From IMG/VR virus record IMGVR_UViG_3300021061_000026, positions 1 to 45,500 of that record: a stretch of DNA of 45,500 bases; one strand, given 5' to 3'. Within the stretch, counting starts at the first letter, position 1. Every line of letters starts with the position of its first letter. This stretch comes from a virus. The position numbers and the translations under genes are program-made. A model generated the notes under the pieces. It made no database searches, was not told the DNA's origin, and saw nothing but the letters and a program-made list of their open reading frames with translations. Below, one piece after another: positions 23,861-32,703 of this stretch.

Positions 23861-24282
23861 GTTATCTCGGGCGAGCGCAGCTTGGCCAGACCATCTGCCC
23901 GTACCTTCAGTGCGTGGATGCGTCCGGTTCTCCGGTGCTCCCTGACGACCCACCCCAGATCAAGATTCGCGCCTCGACGGGCAACATCATCATCGTGGCT
24001 GCGGAAATGCCCCTGGTCGAGCGCTTCGTGCAGACGGGACTCTTCAAGTACCCGCTGTACCTGGGATCGCAGTACACGACGGGTCTGTACGAGGTGAACT
24101 ACTACTACCGCTCGGGGGCGCACTACGGTCTGGAGTCGGACAACTTCGAGATCGTACCAGCGGGTCACGCGGACGGGCAGGTCTTAAACATGCACTTCTA
24201 CAACCGCCCGCATGCGCAGTTCATCGTGTACGGCACCGAGACCGGGGCCATCGTTCGCGGACGAAAACCCACCGTGAGGTAG
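23857..24282 (+). CDS. Putative tail fibre or tail accessory protein
   Basis: The 141-residue protein starts MSYLGRAQLGQTICPYLQCV, recalling the MSYLGDFAAGDTVDFNF start of the fibre gene at 16881. It continues as a beta domain (TTGLYEVNYYYRSGAHYGLE) typical of particle-binding fibre domains, and ends in a basic tail. The complete protein is no longer than that one domain. It overlaps the previous gene in an ATGA. Confidence 0.6.
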   Translation: MSYLGRAQLGQTICPYLQCVDASGSPVLPDDPPQIKIRASTGNIIIVAAEMPLVERFVQTGLFKYPLYLGSQYTTGLYEVNYYYRSGAHYGLESDNFEIVPAGHADGQVLNMHFYNRPHAQFIVYGTETGAIVRGRKPTVR

Positions 24283-24284
24283 AC

Positions 24285-24815
24285 GTGCAAGGAGTGATCC
24301 TGAGCGGGTGGTTCGAGGTTCACTGCGAGGGTGAGTGCGTGCGCATTAGCAACGGCATCACCCAGCAGGGCCTCAACCATGCGCTTCTGAAGCACTTCAA
24401 CCCATCGCTTCAGGCACAGACTTGGTATGCGGGACTCATCGACGACGTGGGGTTCACGGGGATCTCGGATTCGGACACGCACGCGAGTCATTCGGGATGG
24501 TCGGAATTGACCAGCCTTGCTTCAGCGGACCGAGCGCGAATCCGCATGGCCACCCCGACCTCGAAGGTGGCGATCCACAGCCCACTTGCGGTCGGGGAGA
24601 ACGCGATTGACCTGTTGCCTCTGGTTCCCGGATCGTCTCACCCCGCGGCCGTGAAGATCCGGGGGGTGTTCATGGCCAACATCGCCACGGTGGGGAGCAC
24701 GAGTTCGGGCGGGGTGCTCTGGTCCACGGGGCTCTTCGACGCGCCCCGGACTTACCAGGCTGGGGCAAGGCTGACCATCGTTTACGGCTGCACGGCATCG
24801 GAGCGTTCGACGTGA
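24285..24815 (+). CDS. Putative virion protein, first of a tandem pair
   Basis: The 176-residue protein starts at GTG 24285 (GTG 24294 behind AAGGA is an alternative). It is a tandem paralogue of the following gene: both contain NGIT..GL near residues 23-30, a TW...GLI segment, S.TH/TSH.GW, IRG.F, and WSTGLF followed by L.V.Y.C. The pattern suggests a single beta-rich fold used twice side by side in the particle. Each gene starts inside or just after the stop of the gene before it. Confidence 0.6.
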   Translation: MQGVILSGWFEVHCEGECVRISNGITQQGLNHALLKHFNPSLQAQTWYAGLIDDVGFTGISDSDTHASHSGWSELTSLASADRARIRMATPTSKVAIHSPLAVGENAIDLLPLVPGSSHPAAVKIRGVFMANIATVGSTSSGGVLWSTGLFDAPRTYQAGARLTIVYGCTASERST

Positions 24816-25333
24816 GCGCGGAGTTCCATGTCACCTGGGAAGGGAACGACGGCGAGCGCTGGGAGGAGACGGTCCCCAACGGCATCACCGACGAAGGACT
24901 CACGGCGCTACTTGCTTCGGCGCTTGTTCTGAGCCAGGCAGCTACTTGGAAGATGGGGCTCATCTACGGAAGCGGGGGGGATGGGCTGACAACCCCGGTG
25001 TTCTCAGCGGTGGCGGCGACGGACACGAGCACGAGTCATCCGGGGTGGGCGAGGTATGGGTCGTTTGCCGAAGTGGGTTCATCGACCTCGCACTCGACTT
25101 CTCCGGCGTTCAGCGTAAGCGGCACGACGGTCACGATGAGTTCACCCCTGGCGTTCACCATGAACACCTCGTACCGGGGGAACGTGTATATCCGGGGGAT
25201 TTTCCTGATTACCCAATCTCCTGCGGGACTCTGGAGCACGGGGTTGTTTTCCTCGGCGCGTCAGGTGGGTCACGGGGGCGGGATTCTGACGGTCAAGTAC
25301 AGTTGCTCGGCTGCGGCCGGCATTACTCCATGA
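24812..25333 (+). CDS. Putative virion protein, second of a tandem pair
   Basis: This 173-residue protein starts at GTG 24812, overlapping the previous stop. It matches its upstream neighbour in order and spacing of the blocks NGITDEGL, TWKMGLI, TSHPGWARY, IRGIFLI and LWSTGLFSSAR. The middle is Ser/Thr-rich. It has no signal or membrane segment. The pair might form a heteromeric virion component, or one copy may be diverging towards a new role. The fold is unknown to me. Confidence 0.6.
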   Translation: MSAEFHVTWEGNDGERWEETVPNGITDEGLTALLASALVLSQAATWKMGLIYGSGGDGLTTPVFSAVAATDTSTSHPGWARYGSFAEVGSSTSHSTSPAFSVSGTTVTMSSPLAFTMNTSYRGNVYIRGIFLITQSPAGLWSTGLFSSARQVGHGGGILTVKYSCSAAAGITP

Positions 25334-25340
25334 GGCATTT

Positions 25341-25538
25341 ATGGTCTACGCAAGTGTGCATCTTCCCGTTCCGCAGAGGGACGTGAGCCGGATCTACCAG
25401 ACCAACCTGACGGTGGCGGCGCTGCCGAATCCGGGTGGTCATGAGGAGATCGACCAGACCTTCGTCATCACGCAGAAATCGGTGCCCGAAGTGTCATCGG
25501 GCAATGACGACAACATCAGCAGCGGCCGGAGCAGCTAG
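25341..25538 (+). CDS. Small virion-cluster protein
   Basis: ATG 25341 lies behind GAGG (25332-25335) and opens 65 codons. The protein contains HLPVPQRDVSRIYQTNLTVA and ends in a Ser/Asn/Asp-rich tail. It looks like a beta-strand segment broken off a larger protein; the next gene starts on its stop codon in another frame. It may be a small spacer peptide or part of a split tail protein. Confidence 0.5.
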   Translation: MVYASVHLPVPQRDVSRIYQTNLTVAALPNPGGHEEIDQTFVITQKSVPEVSSGNDDNISSGRSS

Positions 25539-27781
25539 TGGAGAGCTTTGCCGAGACGCCTGAAGGGCTGTTGTTCGTGGCCAACGGCTTCGACCCCGTG
25601 CAGCGCTGGGATGGGCTCACGGGGCAGATGGAAGCGGTGGGTCTGACTGCGCCCACAGTGGCTCCGGTCATGGCCAAGTCCGGCACCGGGGCAATCGTGG
25701 GCGACTACTACGCCTACTTGCGCTACGTGGACCGCTTTGGGCTGGTCTCGAATCTCTCTCCGATCTCCAACCTCCTGACGATCTCCGCTGCGTCAGGCAA
25801 CGTCACAGGGGCCACAAACAAGACCCCCATCAGGATCACCACGGAGGCGGCGCACGGTTTGTCCTCGGGGGCCACGGTCAAGATCAGCGGAGTCGGGGGG
25901 AATACGGCAGCCAATGGGACCTGGACGATCACGGTGAAGTCCTCGACGACCTTCGACCTGCGCCGAAGCTCGGGGAATGGCACGTACACGGGCAGCGGGG
26001 AATGGCAGAGCGGGGCGGGGACGATCACCTTCTCCTCTCTTCAGGTTCCAACGGACTCCAAGGTGGTGCGCCGCCAAATCCTGCGCAACACCGACGGCCA
26101 GACGACGACGTTCTACGTGGACCTGGACACGACGGACCTCACGAGCACCTCCCTGACCTCAACGAAGGATGACGACACCCTTTCCGCGAGAACCTCGCAG
26201 GCGCTTCTGGGCCTCAATGGAAATGCCCTGGCCAACCGGCATAACATTCCGCCGAACCACAAGGCAGTTCTGGCGCATCACCTGAACCGGATGTTTCTGT
26301 TTGTCGAGAAGGAATACAGCCAGGGCATGGCCAAGGTGACGTTCGGCTCGACCACAGTAACAGGGGTCGGGACCAAGTGGACCTCCAGCATGGCCTCGCG
26401 CGTACTCTACATCGTGGGGGCCACCCGAAGCTACACGATCAGCTCGGTCAACTCGACGGCTCAGACTCTGACCCTGAGCTCCGCTTATCAGGACCCCACT
26501 GATGAGTTCGCGGCCTACGCGATCTTCTCTGCGCCCGCAGAACGCAAGACCCTCTACTGGTCTGAGGCTAACCTGCCCGAGTCCTGGCCTCCCGTGAACG
26601 CAGCCACCATTCAGGAGGACGGGGACGAAGGGACTGGCTTAATGCCGATGCGCTCGTTCCTCTACATCCTGGAGCGACGACATATCTACAAGCTGAGCTT
26701 CGCCGAGGACCCAGCGCTGGACGGGGAAATCTACCTCGCTGCCAACCGTGGGTGCATCAACAACCGTTGTTGGGTGCAGGTCGATGACGTGGCGTACATG
26801 CTCGACGAGTTCGGGGTCCACAAGTTTGTCGGCAACGCAGAATCCGAGCACCTCTCGACCCCTGTGCAGCCTTTGTTCGGCACCGATCAGGAGGACTCGC
26901 CCTGGAAGATCAACTGGCGGGCCAGCGAATACTTCCACGCAGTTCTCTACCGGCCTCAAGAGACGATTCGCTGGTTCGTGACTCTTTCAGGGATGGGCAC
27001 GCCCAGACATGCGCTGGTCTACAACTACCGCCTTCAGCGGTGGTGGCTTGAAGAGTACCCCGAACCAATCGGTGGCTCCTGTCTTGGTCAAGTGAGCAAC
27101 GTGACGGAGATGTTCCTGGGGGGCGCGAGCAAGAAGGTCTATGCGTTCTGGAAGCGGACCACGGACATCGTGAACCCCGGCGCCGGGACGGTACGAGGCA
27201 CAGTGACGTCAAGCGGAGTCCTGTCGATCACGGATACTCAGGCGACGTTTCCTACATGTCTCAACGCGCCTCTGGCGATCGTGCATGGCACGGGTAAGGG
27301 TCAGGTCAGGAAGATCGTGGCGCAGTCGGGGACGACTCTCACGGTGGATCAGCCTTGGCTGGTGAGGCCGGACACGACGAGCGTTTACCAGATCGGGGGG
27401 ATTTCCTGGAAGTTCAAGACCGGCTGGTTCCGTTTGAGTCACGCTCCTGAGATGGAGGACCGGCAGCTTGAGATTGCGTTTGGGCCCACGGTGGACCCGG
27501 CGATCATGGACATGCGCCTGTTCTACAACTTCCAAGCTACCGCTGAGTACCAGCAAGTAAGGCACTCGAAGGATTCTGGTGGAGGAATCGAAACGATAAA
27601 GAACGACCCGATTCTGTCGATCCACATGGACAACGACGATACGGGGCTTGTGGTTCACAAGCTTCCGGGGACCAGAGAGCATCTGAGCCGGGGCAAGAAG
27701 TTCAGCCAGGTCGAGTTGTCTGGGGTGACGAACAAGGACGAAGTGATCGTGCGTCAGCTTCAGTACGACGGGGTGCAGTGA
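25538..27781 (+). CDS. Large tail nozzle-like (tail tubular B-like) protein
   Basis: The 747-residue protein starts at GTG 25538 within the previous TAG. The start (PEGLLFVANGFDPVQRWDG) and the later part (TLYWSEANLPESWPP, DVAYMLDEFGVHKFVG, ALVYNYRLQRWWLEEYPEP) have the repeated sheet pattern of beta-propeller nozzle proteins in short-tailed phages. Inserted domains include the module shared with 23345-23860 (about residues 88-155), a TTVTGVGTKWTS domain shared with the adaptor-like protein, and a GTGKGQVRKIVAQ module similar to one in the fibre at 16881. Its position after the adaptor supports a nozzle. The family is not proven. Confidence 0.65.
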   Translation: MESFAETPEGLLFVANGFDPVQRWDGLTGQMEAVGLTAPTVAPVMAKSGTGAIVGDYYAYLRYVDRFGLVSNLSPISNLLTISAASGNVTGATNKTPIRITTEAAHGLSSGATVKISGVGGNTAANGTWTITVKSSTTFDLRRSSGNGTYTGSGEWQSGAGTITFSSLQVPTDSKVVRRQILRNTDGQTTTFYVDLDTTDLTSTSLTSTKDDDTLSARTSQALLGLNGNALANRHNIPPNHKAVLAHHLNRMFLFVEKEYSQGMAKVTFGSTTVTGVGTKWTSSMASRVLYIVGATRSYTISSVNSTAQTLTLSSAYQDPTDEFAAYAIFSAPAERKTLYWSEANLPESWPPVNAATIQEDGDEGTGLMPMRSFLYILERRHIYKLSFAEDPALDGEIYLAANRGCINNRCWVQVDDVAYMLDEFGVHKFVGNAESEHLSTPVQPLFGTDQEDSPWKINWRASEYFHAVLYRPQETIRWFVTLSGMGTPRHALVYNYRLQRWWLEEYPEPIGGSCLGQVSNVTEMFLGGASKKVYAFWKRTTDIVNPGAGTVRGTVTSSGVLSITDTQATFPTCLNAPLAIVHGTGKGQVRKIVAQSGTTLTVDQPWLVRPDTTSVYQIGGISWKFKTGWFRLSHAPEMEDRQLEIAFGPTVDPAIMDMRLFYNFQATAEYQQVRHSKDSGGGIETIKNDPILSIHMDNDDTGLVVHKLPGTREHLSRGKKFSQVELSGVTNKDEVIVRQLQYDGVQ

Positions 27782-28269
27782 TGTTCGCACAGCAGCGCAT
27801 TCGCCTTCTGCGCGAGGAGAAATGGACGCCTGACGAACTGGCGCGAGAGATCTACGCCATGATGGGGCCGGATGTTCCCCTTGAGCATCACGGCCAGATC
27901 ACGCTTCATGCCCCGGCGAACGGCGCGCCTCTGGTCATCAAGGGTCTTGCGGTGGGAGACGTGATTATCCAGTTACCCAATCGAGAGGGAGCGGTGGAAG
28001 ATGACGACGCCCCGGTGCTCGACGTGGTGGCTGCGGAAACGGACAGCACAACCGAAAACCAACGGACCGGGATCGCCGGGGAGATTCTGTCTGGGACGCA
28101 CCCGGACTACTCCGTGCGGATTTACCCCGAAGGGCTGTCGGCAGATACCGAAACCGTGACCGTTAAACAGCTATCCGGTGTCTCTGGGGTGGCGCTGCAA
28201 GCGGGAACCTGGGTCATCGTCTACGTGGACGTGAACGGGGACTACTTCATGAACGTGCCGGTGTGGTGA
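27781..28269 (+). CDS. Hypothetical virion-associated protein
   Basis: The protein has 162 residues from ATG 27781, in a GTGATG overlap with the nozzle-like gene. A short helical start (QRIRLLREEKWTPDELAREI) is followed by beta-rich sequence with an acidic linker (EGAVEDDDAPVLDVV) and a closing VIVYVDVNGDYFMNVPVW. The helix plus beta domain would suit a tail-bound small spike or collar protein. No motif is recognised. Confidence 0.6.
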   Translation: MFAQQRIRLLREEKWTPDELAREIYAMMGPDVPLEHHGQITLHAPANGAPLVIKGLAVGDVIIQLPNREGAVEDDDAPVLDVVAAETDSTTENQRTGIAGEILSGTHPDYSVRIYPEGLSADTETVTVKQLSGVSGVALQAGTWVIVYVDVNGDYFMNVPVW

Positions 28270-29154
28270 ATGGCAGGTACATGGGAAGGACGAAAGCTGT
28301 TTCTCCCCTCACGCAAACTGGTGACGGGGAGCCTGAGCAAGACCTACACCCTGAACGACGGTGCGGGCACGGTCTCCGTGACGATGCAGAACATGCAGCC
28401 GACCATTGCTTTCGACTGGACCGGGCGTCAGGTCGGTCTCGACACAGACATCGCGTTCTATCCCTTGGCCTGGCTGAGGTCGAACGTAACCATCGGAGGC
28501 TCGGACACGGATGCGGGGGGCGGGGCGAAGCTCCCAAACGTGGTGATCTTCAACACCGACCCCTTCGGAGCGATTGCCGAAGGCCTCGGGGACATTGCTT
28601 CGAACCTGGCGCGCTTGGACGTGTTTGCGTCCCTGCCGCAGTTCACCTACGGGAGCCACAACCAGGAATGGATGAGCACCTCGCTCTACCAGACCGACTA
28701 CACCGTGGTCTCCGACACCGCAGTCCTGGCTCCGGGGTCCTACGGGAACCTCGTGAAGCAAGTGACGGCCTCGCACTGGATCGGGGGCAACGTGATCGAG
28801 CTGATCGCCATGACTCCCCAGGTCACAGGCAAAACCACGGGCTATGCCCTGCACGTGAACGCAAGCGGCACCTGGAGAACAGCGGACGCGGTGAACATGA
28901 TAAGCGCGGCGCGGAGTCAGAGGTCGGCGAACATGGCGCGCTTCAATCGGTTCAAGACGGTGGTCTTGTACTACGATCCGTCAACGAGCACTCTTCCAAC
29001 GGGGTTCCCGACGAGCATCACCCGGACGAGGAACGAGGACATCACGGACGCGACCAGCGAGGCGGATTTCGTGTACTGCGGGGCCTTCAGTGTGGCGGAT
29101 GGAAACATGCGGCGTGAGGTCAGAAACAGGGTGGCGAGCTTCTTCGGAGTGTAA
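28270..29154 (+). CDS. Putative virion structural protein
   Basis: The 294-residue protein directly follows the previous stop. It mixes beta strands (MAGTWEGRKLFLPSRKLVTG, GTVSVTMQNMQPTIAFDW) with a helical C-terminal part (NMRREVRNRVASFF). There is no signal or membrane segment. Its size, solubility and late position fit a structural protein, and a capsid or tail component cannot be told apart by sequence alone. SD-like GTGGTGA precedes the ATG. Confidence 0.55.
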   Translation: MAGTWEGRKLFLPSRKLVTGSLSKTYTLNDGAGTVSVTMQNMQPTIAFDWTGRQVGLDTDIAFYPLAWLRSNVTIGGSDTDAGGGAKLPNVVIFNTDPFGAIAEGLGDIASNLARLDVFASLPQFTYGSHNQEWMSTSLYQTDYTVVSDTAVLAPGSYGNLVKQVTASHWIGGNVIELIAMTPQVTGKTTGYALHVNASGTWRTADAVNMISAARSQRSANMARFNRFKTVVLYYDPSTSTLPTGFPTSITRTRNEDITDATSEADFVYCGAFSVADGNMRREVRNRVASFFGV

Positions 29155-29165
29155 AGGGGGCGATC

Positions 29166-30479
29166 ATGTACGGCGGTGGCGCATTCGGCGGCGGTGGCGG
29201 GTTTGGCATGGCTGGCTCTTACGGCGGGGGCAGCCGCGCAGGGTCTAGCTACGGCTCCTACGGTGGCGGTTCCACCAGTTTCAGTTCTGCCCCGAGATCC
29301 TCTTCGTACTACGGCTACAGCCACGGCACTCCGGGGGCGCGGCCGAGTTCACATGCTGGGGTCATGGGGGGCATCAGCCCGAGTGCCACGGCTTCGTCGC
29401 TCTTGGGGTCGATGGGTCCTGGAAGAGCCGGGAGCAGTCTTGGATGGAGCATGCTCGGTCACATGGGGCCAGGGGTCTCTCCTGCCTCGGCGCTGGCCTC
29501 AGCGGTACGCGGGTCAATCCTGACGACTCCGGGAGAGGCACGCGGAGCGGTGAGCGGACTCACCACGCGACCGACTCCAGGACCGACGACCGCCAGCATC
29601 CGCGCTCGCGGGTCGGCTGGTGGCTCGGCCGGTGGCGGATCATCCGGTGGCGGAGGTGGTGGCACGGTGACTCCTCCCTCTCCGGTTGGAGGGCCCGTGG
29701 ACAGCCGCGGCAAGGGAAAGGCTGCAGGCAAAGCGAGTGCTGGCAAGACGGCCAGTGGGAAGTCTGTCCTCTCGCAGGCTGTTGAGTCAGGCGCTGGGTG
29801 GTCGAACACGGCTGGTTGGGCACCGAGCTATTCGACGCCTTTGACGGAGCTGAACGCGAAGCAGCAGAACACGATGGACCTGGTGAGCTACCTCAACACC
29901 CTCTCCAGCCCGGCGGACTACAACCCGTATGTGGGTTGGGTTGCAGCCATGGGGCGGGAGCCGACTCTTGATTCGTATTCCCCAGAGGCGTTCAACGCTC
30001 GTCTGGACAACATGAAGGCCATGGGCCGACCGGCCCCGAGTGGGCCACTCTTCAGCGGGGTCAGCCCCTTCGATCAAACGGCCTGGGACGACCACCTCGC
30101 CAGGGCGGGTCAGCGCGGGGCGCACAACTGGGAGATGGTGCCGATCCCGTGGGCGCCGGGGCAGTACAGCAGCGTTGCTCAGGTGTTCGACAGTTATATG
30201 GCCATGCAGCCAGACTTGGCGCAAGCCAGGACAATGGCCCAGCCGTACCTCGGGACCGCCCCCGCCCCGCGCACGGGCGTGGAGGCACGCACAGAGCCGG
30301 CCTACGACGTCCCGGGCTACACCGTGACGGACGAAAACCCGCTCATTCAGGCGCTGAATCCCGGCACGCCGGCCCCAGCAGCGGCTCCAATGGCCCCGAG
30401 CATGCCGCCCAAGCAGCCGACGGCTGGTCCGACTCAGCCGCGTGGGCGGAATCGTGGTATAACGCAGACAAAGAAATAA
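29166..30479 (+). CDS. Gly/Tyr/Ser-rich low-complexity virion-cluster protein
   Basis: The 437-residue protein starts at ATG 29166 behind AAAGGGGG. Residues 1-60 are almost pure Gly, Ser and Tyr (MYGGGAFGGGGGFGMAGSYG), and Gly/Ala/Ser-rich segments continue to about 200, with a short basic stretch (SRGKGKAAGKASAGKT). A folded-looking part with Trp, Tyr and Pro follows (about 210-370), then a Pro/Ala-rich basic tail. This composition resembles flexible or phase-separating linkers. The role is unknown; an internal virion or DNA-associated protein is possible. Confidence 0.6.
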   Translation: MYGGGAFGGGGGFGMAGSYGGGSRAGSSYGSYGGGSTSFSSAPRSSSYYGYSHGTPGARPSSHAGVMGGISPSATASSLLGSMGPGRAGSSLGWSMLGHMGPGVSPASALASAVRGSILTTPGEARGAVSGLTTRPTPGPTTASIRARGSAGGSAGGGSSGGGGGGTVTPPSPVGGPVDSRGKGKAAGKASAGKTASGKSVLSQAVESGAGWSNTAGWAPSYSTPLTELNAKQQNTMDLVSYLNTLSSPADYNPYVGWVAAMGREPTLDSYSPEAFNARLDNMKAMGRPAPSGPLFSGVSPFDQTAWDDHLARAGQRGAHNWEMVPIPWAPGQYSSVAQVFDSYMAMQPDLAQARTMAQPYLGTAPAPRTGVEARTEPAYDVPGYTVTDENPLIQALNPGTPAPAAAPMAPSMPPKQPTAGPTQPRGRNRGITQTKK

Positions 30480-30489
30480 GGTGATCTGA

Positions 30490-30858
30490 ATGGACCTGGA
30501 GAAGCTAACTCCGGCACCGTGGTCGTCAAATGTTCCTTCCGGCAATGAAACGGAAGCCGTGTTCGCCTCTGGAAAGATGATCCTGGAGTGCATCGTTAAC
30601 CGCCACTACCAAACGTGTGAGGCGGATGCCGAGTTCATCGCCCTTGCCCGCAATGCCTTCGACGTGATGATGCGGCGAAAGTGGTGGGTAGAGCCGATTG
30701 GAGGAGGCGATCTCGGCTGGGCGGTGTTTGAAGAGGTCGAGCGGGACGGCAACTTGCGCCACCCTCCCGTGTGGATGGAAGCCGACCCGGCGTTTGACCC
30801 TTTCACAGCCCTCGTCGAAGCGGACAAGTGGTACAAAGCAAACGTCGAAAAGAGGTGA
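30490..30858 (+). CDS. Phage hypothetical protein of the 'PxPW...ADAEFIA' type
   Basis: The 122-residue protein starts at ATG 30490 behind AAGGTG. It contains LTPAPWSSNVP near the start and EADAEFIALARNAFDVMMRR in the middle, a pair of motifs common in small phage proteins. A related layout is found in the minus-strand gene at 40654-40989 (HTPGPW ... ADARLIAAAPDLL). The family is widespread but its function is unknown to me. It is unusual to see it between structural genes rather than among early genes. Confidence 0.65.
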   Translation: MDLEKLTPAPWSSNVPSGNETEAVFASGKMILECIVNRHYQTCEADAEFIALARNAFDVMMRRKWWVEPIGGGDLGWAVFEEVERDGNLRHPPVWMEADPAFDPFTALVEADKWYKANVEKR

Positions 30859-30861
30859 GTG

Positions 30862-31485
30862 ATGTTTTCCGGATCTTCTTCATGGACCTTTCCGACTGGT
30901 GGTGGGTGGGCGGCGGGGACTCCTCCCTTGCACGGCATGCCCGCGCCGATGCATTACCTTCACCCTCGGGGGGTCTTGGGACACTCGATGGACCGGGCGG
31001 AACTCGACAACGCCCGCACCGCGAATGAGCTGGCCAAAGCCCAAGAAGCAAGGCGCGCCCAAGCCTTCGGGATGCTCTCGAAGCACGTCTCGGGGGGCAG
31101 AAGTGGCGGGGATGGCCCACGACCCAACATCGACACGAATCCGATCTGGGACACGCGCATGACCCAGCAGATGGTCAACTCTGCCCGGGCCTACAACGAC
31201 CAGCGCACCGGGACCGCAGTGGCCGACATGGAGGAGAGTACCGCTGCACGAGGGTTTGGGCCGCAGTCTCCCCTCATTCAGGCGCTGCGGACCAATCTTG
31301 CGATGCAGAACATGGCTGCCAATTCCCAAGCGGGGACGGACATCCGCATGCGGACGACTGGGGAGAACGCTTCCCACCGTTTGGCGGCGCAGAAGGCGTA
31401 TGAAGAAGAGATCACCCGCCGAAGGGCGATCGAGCAGGAAGAGTACAACGCGCTGTTACAGGCGCTCATGGGGTTCGCAGCATAA
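30862..31485 (+). CDS. Hypothetical, possibly internal virion protein
   Basis: The protein has 207 residues from ATG 30862 (GTG 30859 is an alternative). A Gly/Pro-rich start is followed by long helices (ELDNARTANELAKAQEARRA, then EITRRRAIEQEEYNALLQAL). Between them is a stretch with SARAYNDQRTG and ARGFGPQSPLIQALRTNLAM. Long amphipathic helices and the late position suggest an ejected or core protein. No family motif is recognised. Confidence 0.6.
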   Translation: MFSGSSSWTFPTGGGWAAGTPPLHGMPAPMHYLHPRGVLGHSMDRAELDNARTANELAKAQEARRAQAFGMLSKHVSGGRSGGDGPRPNIDTNPIWDTRMTQQMVNSARAYNDQRTGTAVADMEESTAARGFGPQSPLIQALRTNLAMQNMAANSQAGTDIRMRTTGENASHRLAAQKAYEEEITRRRAIEQEEYNALLQALMGFAA

Positions 31486-31497
31486 ATGGAGTGACCA

Positions 31498-32703
31498 ATG
31501 CCATACGGCAATCCTCTGGCATACGCGGCTGATTACGGGGTGGGGCAGACGCCGGCGCAGATGGACCGGCTTCAGCACCAAGCCCACTTCATGGGGCCGC
31601 TTCAGTATCCGGACCAAGAACAGTTGCGCGCCCGCTTGCATCAATGGTCGCAGATCATGAACCAGATGCAGCCAGTGGCGGAGCGCAACCAGCAGAGGCT
31701 CACGGAGCTGAACCGCGCCGCGCCTCCTGCCGCAGGGGGAGCAGGGCAGGCACCCATCGTCGAGGACTACCCGAGTCAGGCTCCCCGGCAGGTGCCGCGC
31801 AACAACACAGCGCCCATTGGTGCCACCCCGCCTAATGTGCCTGGGAATCCGGTCATGGAGATGTGGGGCGGCAACGTCCCCTCTCCTGGGTTCTTCATGG
31901 GCGAGTTCCAGAACTACCAGGGCAACCCCTTCCACCGCTCGGATCGCCTGATCCAAGAAGGGCGGAGGATGGACCTGTACCAGCACTTGCTCAACGCGGC
32001 CCAGCAGGCACAGCAGCACGGGGACGATTACCTTCAGCGGCAGCAGCGGCTGGACACGGACCGGCAGATCGGCATTGGGCAACTGGGGCTGGGGGCTGCG
32101 GAGCTGTTCGGCTCGAACGGCACTCCTGGGTCACTGGGCATGCGGGCAGCGGAGAACTCGCGCCGGGAGCGTGAGAGCAACTTCCAGATGTCGCCCGAAG
32201 GACTGGGGAGCGCAACGCTGTCGGCGATGCTGACGCGAGACGCCTCGGGGTCGGTGCAACCTCGGGACGTGGTGCCACTATTCCGGGAGTTGCTGGCGAA
32301 CGGCAATGGACAGGGTGGTGGTACTGCCCAGCCGCCTCTTGTCCAAGAGATGCGCCGGCGAATGACGCACACCCTCCCGGGTCAACCGCCGCAGCGCATG
32401 CCCCTGACGAGCTTCGTGTCGCAGGTCGCGGGCATTCCCGGGATGAACCTGAACGAGAACATCGCGGACGTGATCGAGTTCATGCAGCAGAACTACCCGG
32501 AGTTCAACAGTTGGATGGAGCAGAACAACTGGACGAACAACCCGCACAACCAAGCGCGGCGGCTGCTCATCGAAGCCATCAACTCACGTGCTCCGGGGGC
32601 TGCTCAGAGAATCGGCGGTTGGCCGCACGAGATTTACCGTCTGCCGCCTGACATCATTCAGCGGCTGCGCGGGACGCAGCAGACGCCGTTGAACGCACGC
32701 TAG
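31498..32703 (+). CDS. Hypothetical, possibly internal virion protein
   Basis: The 401-residue protein starts at ATG 31498 behind GGAGTG. It is Gln- and Pro-rich with helical parts (QMNQMQPVAERN-like segments near 50, HLLNAAQQAQQHGDDYLQRQ near 165). The C-terminal region is compact (NENIADVIEFMQQNYPEFNS). It is placed directly before the two largest virion-internal candidates. Its stop TAG shares bases with the stop of a minus-strand gene at CTAG 32700-32703. Confidence 0.6.
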   Translation: MPYGNPLAYAADYGVGQTPAQMDRLQHQAHFMGPLQYPDQEQLRARLHQWSQIMNQMQPVAERNQQRLTELNRAAPPAAGGAGQAPIVEDYPSQAPRQVPRNNTAPIGATPPNVPGNPVMEMWGGNVPSPGFFMGEFQNYQGNPFHRSDRLIQEGRRMDLYQHLLNAAQQAQQHGDDYLQRQQRLDTDRQIGIGQLGLGAAELFGSNGTPGSLGMRAAENSRRERESNFQMSPEGLGSATLSAMLTRDASGSVQPRDVVPLFRELLANGNGQGGGTAQPPLVQEMRRRMTHTLPGQPPQRMPLTSFVSQVAGIPGMNLNENIADVIEFMQQNYPEFNSWMEQNNWTNNPHNQARRLLIEAINSRAPGAAQRIGGWPHEIYRLPPDIIQRLRGTQQTPLNAR

